Positions 6,230-10,149 of a stretch of DNA of 10,149 bases are shown piece after piece. Position numbers and translations under genes: made by a program. The stretch spans positions 1 to 10,149 of the forward strand of contig VXZL01000355.1 in the NCBI GenBank assembly GCA_009845505.1, given 5' to 3'. The notes below the pieces were generated by a model. It had not been told where the DNA came from and ran no database searches. It worked only from the letters and a program-made list of their open reading frames with translations. Position 1 is the stretch's first letter. Each line of letters starts with the position of its first letter. The DNA comes from Candidatus Poribacteria bacterium. Its GTDB lineage: Bacteria > Poribacteria > WGA-4E > WGA-3G.

Positions 6230-9200
6230 CTAATCATCACTGTCTTTGTCAAGGGATACATGCAGTCCAAGTGTTTGGAGTTCACGGACGAGGACCTTGA
6301 ACGATTCGGGCGTACCTGGTGGTTCTGGGTTCAGTCCTTTCACAACCGACTCATAGATTTCCCGTCTGCCAAGCACATCATCGGATTTGATCGTGAGCAT
6401 CTCTTGGAGCGTATGCGCTGCGCCATAAGCCTCCAACGCCCAGACCTCCATCTCACCGAGCCGCTGTCCGCCGTGCTGTGCTTTACCGCCTAAGGGCTGC
6501 TGTGTAACGAGGGAATACGGACCGGTTGAACGGGCATGCATCTTATCTGCAACGAGATGGTTCAGTTTCAGGAAATAGACGTATCCGACTGTTACTTCTT
6601 GTGCGAACGGTTCGCCGCTTCTACCGTCATAGAGGATACTTTTACCCGTCTGCTTACTCCGTTCGGGCAGTTCGGTCTCCCCGAGCTTTTCAAAAATTTC
6701 CGACTCTGTCGCGCCATCAAATACCGGGGATTCCGCACGAATGCCGAGTTCATGGCATGCCCATCCGAGATGAATCTCCAAGATTTGACCGACATTCATT
6801 CGAGACGGCACACCCAACGGATTCAGCACCAACTCAACCGGCGTACCATCTGGAAGGTAAGGCATATCCTCTTCGGGTAAAATTTTAGCAACAACGCCCT
6901 TGTTACCATAGCGACCCGCCATCTTATCACCGACAGAAATCGAACGCTTACTGGCAACATAGACTTTCACGCGTTTAATAACGCCGGGTTTCAATTCATC
7001 CCCCATCTCTAATTGCTGAAGTGCTTGTTCCTTCTCTTCTGTGTAAGTCGTTATTCTTCCCTGCGCCATCTCCTCAACACGCTGGATGTGTTCCATCGCT
7101 TCCGCACCGGTTACACGGATGTCCGAGAGCGACAAACTGCACGCTTTGCGCGCCTTTTGATAGTCAGCATCAGAGACATCATCGCCAACCTGGAGTTCAC
7201 ACTGGGGGTCGAAAACAGCTGTAATATGCCAAGTAGCCTCAGTTTTAAGGTCTCTCGCAGTCCGAACGAGTGATTCGCGCTCTTCAGGGGTTAATCGTTG
7301 ACCGGCTGCAATAGAACGCGCCGGAAAGTCCCTGCTAACTTGCTGGTGATCAGCATCGGAAATATCCTGACCAACTGTCAATGGACACTCGTCTTCAAAG
7401 ACTGCCGTAACGTGCCAAAACAACTCGGTCTGTAAATCCAGATATGTTTGGCTCAATTGCTCCCATTCGCTTTGGGTAACCATCTGTCCTTCCGTGAGGG
7501 GTCCACCAGACGCTTCGAGTTGTGCGACAACGGCTTGCTCAAATTCAGAACGTTCCACTTTTCGCAATTCGCTGTTCGCGGTCTGCGGTTCGCTGTTCGC
7601 GGTTACCAATTCGTAGAAACCCCAACTATCGGGTTCTGCGTTTTCTTCAGTTACCAACACTCCGAATCGCGCGCCTGTCTCAGTAAGGACCTCTTTAAGG
7701 TGTTCGGAATGCTCTCCATCTTCGGCGTGAGCCTCCTCACACACAGCAACTGCAACCACGCCATCATCGGGAGCACGGAGCAGAACATCAATAGAATCCG
7801 ATTGTGTATCTAAAGGTTCCGTCGCTTCATGGAGAAGCGGTTCAGTATTTTCTAAAAGCGGTTCGCAAATCCGACCAAGATATGCTTGCACTGCTTCAAC
7901 GGTTTCGGGTCCAAAATGTGGTGAGCCGGCGACCTCTTCTATCATACCATCATTTTCGTCACCTTCAACCCCCAATGGGTCTTCAGTTGACAGATCCGGA
8001 TAATGCACCACAACAGTCGGCGCAAGTTCAGGAACACCTGTGACCCTATAGAGCGTTTCAGCGACAAAAGCTTCGGAGATCGTGTCTTCGGTTACCGTAT
8101 AGTATGCATCTGCCGTAAAACCAGAGATATACGTATCCAAAATCTCAGCAGTGAGTGTATCCCCCACATCAGCAAAAGGCACAGCGGCATCGTTACCGCC
8201 CACCGTGTAAAGTGGATTAGCAAGTTCGCATCCGATGAGCGTCTTCCGAATCTCCTCACCCTTTCGGTAACGAATAGAAGCACACTGTTCGTACCAGGTC
8301 TCCTCAATCTCTTTACGTTTCGACTCAAAGCGCAAGCCATCAGGAATTGAAGACCCAGATTCGCCCTGCGTCCACTCCCCGCGTCTCTGTGAGACATCGG
8401 GTTTACGGGAAAACACCTTTACATCAATAACGACCCCTTCAACGCCCGGACGGACATAAGTAGAGGCATCTCGGACCTCCTTAACCTTTTCACCAAAAAT
8501 TGCACGCAGCAGTTTCTCCTCCGGTCCATACTCGCTCTCACCCTTCGGTGTAATTTTTCCGACGAGTATACTCCCCGTGCCAACGACACTCCCGACGCGA
8601 ATGATCCCTTCTTCATCGAGTTGCGTGAGCCGTGCTTCGCTAACGTTGGGAATATCACGTGTAATTTCTTCGGGACCGACTTTCGTCTCACGTGCCTCGA
8701 CCTCGAACTCTTCAATATGGATAGAGGTGAAGGTATCCCCTTTAATGAGGCTCTCGCTGATGAGAATAGAATCTTCGTAATTGTGACCACCCCACGGCAT
8801 ATAAGCACACAACACATTCCGTCCGAGCGCGAGTTCCCCGCTCTCTGTAGAAGTCCCGTCTGCAATGACCTGATCAACTTCCACTGTATCGCCGACTGCG
8901 ACGATTGGACGTTGGTGGATACAGGTTCCGCTGTTACTCCGCTTGAAGGTCTGAAGTTTGTAAACATCGTAACCCATCTCACTGAAGGTATTCTCGCCTT
9001 TATCGTGGTGAAGGGTTTCACCCGTGTATATGAGGATTTCATCAGCAGAGACGCTTGTGACGGTCCCGGCACGTGTCGCCGTTACGAGTGCCCCGGAATA
9101 GCGCGCAGCGGGTTCTTCCATCCCCGTTCCAACTAACGGTGCTTCTGGCCGGATGAGTGGCACAGCTTGACGCTGATGGTTGGATCCCATCAAGGCGCGG

Positions 9201-10149
9201 TTAGCATCCTCGTGCTCCAGAAATGGAACAAGCGCAGCAGAAACCCCGACAATTTGTTGTGGGGCGACCCCGATATAGTCCACCCGCTCCATCGGAAGGG
9301 ACAATACATCTTCTCCACTCCGAACAGGTAACGTCTGTTCAGAAGCATTCGCACCCCCATTCGTATCGCGTGGAATTGACTTTGCGGCAATGAAAGCGGC
9401 ATCTTCGCTATCCGCACTCAAGTATTCTACCGAACCCACCGTTGAATCGTTCTCAACCTTATGATAAGGTGTCTCTATAAAGCCGTAAGGATTTATCCGT
9501 CCATAGCAAGCCAACGAAACGATGAGTCCAATCGAAGGACCTTCGGGTGTTTCCAACGGACAGACCCGTCCGTAGTGTGTACGATGGACATCTCGGACAG
9601 CTGCTGTGGCTCTATCTCGGTGGAGTCCGCCCGGACCAATGGCTGAAATACGACGTTTGTGCGTCAACTCATCCAGCGGATTAATTTGCTGCATGAATTG
9701 CGACAACTGGTTCGATCCGAAGAACTCACGGAGTGCCATCATCAAGGGCTTTGGGTTAATCAGTGTAGAAGGAATAATCTTATCAATATCGCTGGTCGTA
9801 CTCAATCGCTCACGTGTTGTTCTGCGAATCTGAAAGAGTCCCATCCGGAACTGGTTTTCAAGCAATTCGCCGATAACCCGCACGCGTCGGTTGCCGAGAT
9901 GGTCAAGATCGTCCTTTGGCGAGACACCGTTATGTACATTAAGAAGATGCGCTACCGTGGCAGCAATATCTTCGGCACGCAGCGTGCGAAATGTCTCTTC
10001 GGGTGGTTCCCCGTAAACAGACATATTTTTAAATTTGTGATTAAGTTTGTACCTTCCAACAACACCTAAATCATACCGGTGTGGATCAAAAATGAGCCAC
10101 GAAAGGTGTTTGCGAGCATTTTCCACACTCGCTGGATCCCCAGGTCTCA
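6230..10149 (-). CDS. rpoB: DNA-directed RNA polymerase subunit beta (5' end outside window), with large beta-i9-position insertion
   Basis: This is the second catalytic subunit of RNA polymerase. The frame is open to the right edge; the codons beyond the GTG at 10126 read RPGDPAS, matching the conserved RPGEPP..E of the family, so that GTG is an internal valine and roughly 250-370 N-terminal residues are missing. Counting from that valine as 1, the visible parts are DPHRYDLGVVGRYKLNH (14-30), the rifampicin region (136-168), VCPLETPEGPSIGLI (188-202), GHNYEDSILISE (447-458), KITPKGESEYGPEEKLLRAIFGEK (524-547), a large insertion (about 575-1041), GDKMAGRYGNKGV with K1068 and K1076 near the active site, NPLGVPSRMNVGQILE, and the C-terminal GEMEVWALEAYGAAHTLQEML. 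It ends DKDSDD. The rpoC start lies 42 bases downstream, so the two genes form one operon. The visible part alone is 1298 residues, close to the whole E. coli protein (1342). Confidence 0.99.
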   Translation of the reverse strand, partial: RPGDPASVENARKHLSWLIFDPHRYDLGVVGRYKLNHKFKNMSVYGEPPEETFRTLRAEDIAATVAHLLNVHNGVSPKDDLDHLGNRRVRVIGELLENQFRMGLFQIRRTTRERLSTTSDIDKIIPSTLINPKPLMMALREFFGSNQLSQFMQQINPLDELTHKRRISAIGPGGLHRDRATAAVRDVHRTHYGRVCPLETPEGPSIGLIVSLACYGRINPYGFIETPYHKVENDSTVGSVEYLSADSEDAAFIAAKSIPRDTNGGANASEQTLPVRSGEDVLSLPMERVDYIGVAPQQIVGVSAALVPFLEHEDANRALMGSNHQRQAVPLIRPEAPLVGTGMEEPAARYSGALVTATRAGTVTSVSADEILIYTGETLHHDKGENTFSEMGYDVYKLQTFKRSNSGTCIHQRPIVAVGDTVEVDQVIADGTSTESGELALGRNVLCAYMPWGGHNYEDSILISESLIKGDTFTSIHIEEFEVEARETKVGPEEITRDIPNVSEARLTQLDEEGIIRVGSVVGTGSILVGKITPKGESEYGPEEKLLRAIFGEKVKEVRDASTYVRPGVEGVVIDVKVFSRKPDVSQRRGEWTQGESGSSIPDGLRFESKRKEIEETWYEQCASIRYRKGEEIRKTLIGCELANPLYTVGGNDAAVPFADVGDTLTAEILDTYISGFTADAYYTVTEDTISEAFVAETLYRVTGVPELAPTVVVHYPDLSTEDPLGVEGDENDGMIEEVAGSPHFGPETVEAVQAYLGRICEPLLENTEPLLHEATEPLDTQSDSIDVLLRAPDDGVVAVAVCEEAHAEDGEHSEHLKEVLTETGARFGVLVTEENAEPDSWGFYELVTANSEPQTANSELRKVERSEFEQAVVAQLEASGGPLTEGQMVTQSEWEQLSQTYLDLQTELFWHVTAVFEDECPLTVGQDISDADHQQVSRDFPARSIAAGQRLTPEERESLVRTARDLKTEATWHITAVFDPQCELQVGDDVSDADYQKARKACSLSLSDIRVTGAEAMEHIQRVEEMAQGRITTYTEEKEQALQQLEMGDELKPGVIKRVKVYVASKRSISVGDKMAGRYGNKGVVAKILPEEDMPYLPDGTPVELVLNPLGVPSRMNVGQILEIHLGWACHELGIRAESPVFDGATESEIFEKLGETELPERSKQTGKSILYDGRSGEPFAQEVTVGYVYFLKLNHLVADKMHARSTGPYSLVTQQPLGGKAQHGGQRLGEMEVWALEAYGAAHTLQEMLTIKSDDVLGRREIYESVVKGLNPEPPGTPESFKVLVRELQTLGLHVSLDKDSDD
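7163..7438 (-). repeat. rpoB: 62-residue tandem duplication of the module in RpoB
   Basis: Residues 897-926 (beginning DLQTELFWHVTAVFEDECPL) and 959-988 (beginning DLKTEATWHITAVFDPQCEL) agree at 19 of 30 positions without gaps, 62 codons apart. Each has the Cys ten residues after the aromatic, then VG and SDAD. Between them sits a half-module, IAAGQRLTPEERESL (939-953), and before them another half, GGPLTEGQMVTQSEWEQL (874-891). The unit is the same module as in RpoC, with Trp in place of the leading Tyr. Confidence 0.85.
7568..7603 (-). repeat. rpoB: 21-base-period direct repeat inside rpoB
   Basis: On the plus strand TTCGCTGTTCGCGGT appears at 7568-7582 and again at 7589-7603, identical over 15 bases and 21 apart. 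On the coding strand it gives TANSEPQTANSE, a seven-residue repeat without resemblance to RNA polymerase sequence. It lies in the inserted region, so it is tolerated without breaking the core. The related words in the rpoB-rpoC gap point to a shared dispersed repeat. Confidence 0.75.
7835..7864 (-). repeat. rpoB: Short EPLL direct repeat inside the rpoB insertion
   Basis: AAGCGGTTC on the plus strand occurs at 7835-7843 and 7856-7864, again 21 bases apart. It encodes part of EPLLENTEPLLHEATEPL (residues 755-772), a seven- to eight-residue protein repeat. It is a minor low-complexity feature of the insertion. Confidence 0.55.
8102..8209 (-). repeat. rpoB: Single module copy at the start of the RpoB insertion tip
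   Basis: Residues 640-675 contain YTVGGNDAAVPFADVGDTLT, then AEILDTYISGFTADA. The order Tyr-x-Val, an acidic residue, P-hydrophobic, VGDxLTxE and Y..GF matches the RpoC modules, although the Cys is replaced by Ala. It is followed by a partial copy beginning YTVTEDT at 676. Confidence 0.6.
9623..9721 (-). other. rpoB: Rifampicin-pocket region of RpoB
   Basis: Residues 136-168 contain FGSNQLSQFMQQINPLDELT and then HKRRISAIGPGGL. By alignment to E. coli, H526, R529 and S531 are kept, while D516 is Gln (residue 146, codon CAG at 9689-9691), N518 is Ile (residue 148, codon ATT at 9683-9685) and S522 is Asp. D516 is a well-known site of rifampicin-resistance changes, so the pocket may be altered; the effect of Gln here is not known to me. 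Confidence 0.85.

Larger units (their letters stand above)
7004..8404 (-). other. rpoB: RpoB insertion of about 465 residues at the beta-i9 / SI2 position
   Basis: Polymerases without the insertion pass almost directly from VIDV.VF to GDELKPGV.K.VKVYVA.KR. Here the interval runs from about residue 575 to 1041. The two ends look like arms of an antiparallel coiled coil: charged helices at 600-632 (SKRKEIEETWYEQCASIRY and on) and at 1008-1041 (GAEAMEHIQRVEEMAQGRI and on), comparable with the E. coli SI2 helices. At the tip are a module at about 640-675, a central acidic region (about 710-835) containing DVLLRAPDDGVVAVAVCEEA and TGARFGVLVTEEN, a short-repeat stretch (842-853), and two further modules (897-998). 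The reading frame is intact throughout. Confidence 0.85.

Noticed and set aside
10124..10126. GTG as a possible rpoB start
   Set aside because: The frame continues upstream to the window edge with RPGDPAS, a conserved beta motif, so this codon is an internal valine and rpoB begins outside the window.

Overview
The window holds most of a bacterial RNA polymerase large-subunit operon, read on the minus strand. rpoB (beta) enters from the right edge without its N-terminal part. It ends at 6230 and is followed after 42 bases by a complete rpoC (beta prime, 6187 to 260). A strong hairpin terminator at about 170-201 separates rpoC from the last 54 codons of an unrecognised plus-strand gene. No RNA genes, insertion sequences or CRISPR arrays are visible, and there is no gene-free stretch over 300 bases.

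Both catalytic cores look intact. RpoC has the four-cysteine N-terminal zinc site, the NADFDGD metal-binding loop, the second zinc site, the trigger-loop histidine and the normal C-terminus. RpoB has the rifampicin-pocket region, the two conserved lysines near the active centre and the C-terminal clamp segment. Both subunits are nevertheless greatly enlarged. RpoC is 1975 residues (E. coli about 1407) because the trigger loop carries an insertion of about 700 residues. RpoB carries about 465 residues at the site where E. coli has its roughly 100-residue SI2 (beta-i9) insertion.

The main finding is that both insertions contain copies of one degenerate module of about 40 residues, of the form YxVTxVxHxDCPLxVG...LTExEY...YxGFD. 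I count about twelve copies, some weak, in RpoC and about three full copies plus fragments in RpoB. A native segment of the beta prime N-terminal region (residues about 159-195) has the same pattern and may be the ancestor. The likely known relatives are the beta-beta prime modules described for lineage-specific RNA polymerase inserts. An array this long in the trigger loop, with matching copies in beta, is unusual in my judgement, but I could not search for it.

Smaller oddities are an extra four-cysteine cluster at the RpoC N-terminus, a 14-residue insertion before the bridge helix, substitutions in the rifampicin pocket (Gln at the E. coli Asp516 position), and a short GCGAACCGC-type repeat both inside the rpoB insertion and in the rpoB-rpoC gap.

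Organism: moderate GC, an unsplit rpoC and a trigger-loop insertion suggest a Gram-negative-type lineage, not Firmicutes, Actinobacteria or Cyanobacteria. The divergence suggests a poorly cultured phylum. Something like Candidatus Poribacteria is a guess from general impression, not shown by the sequence.
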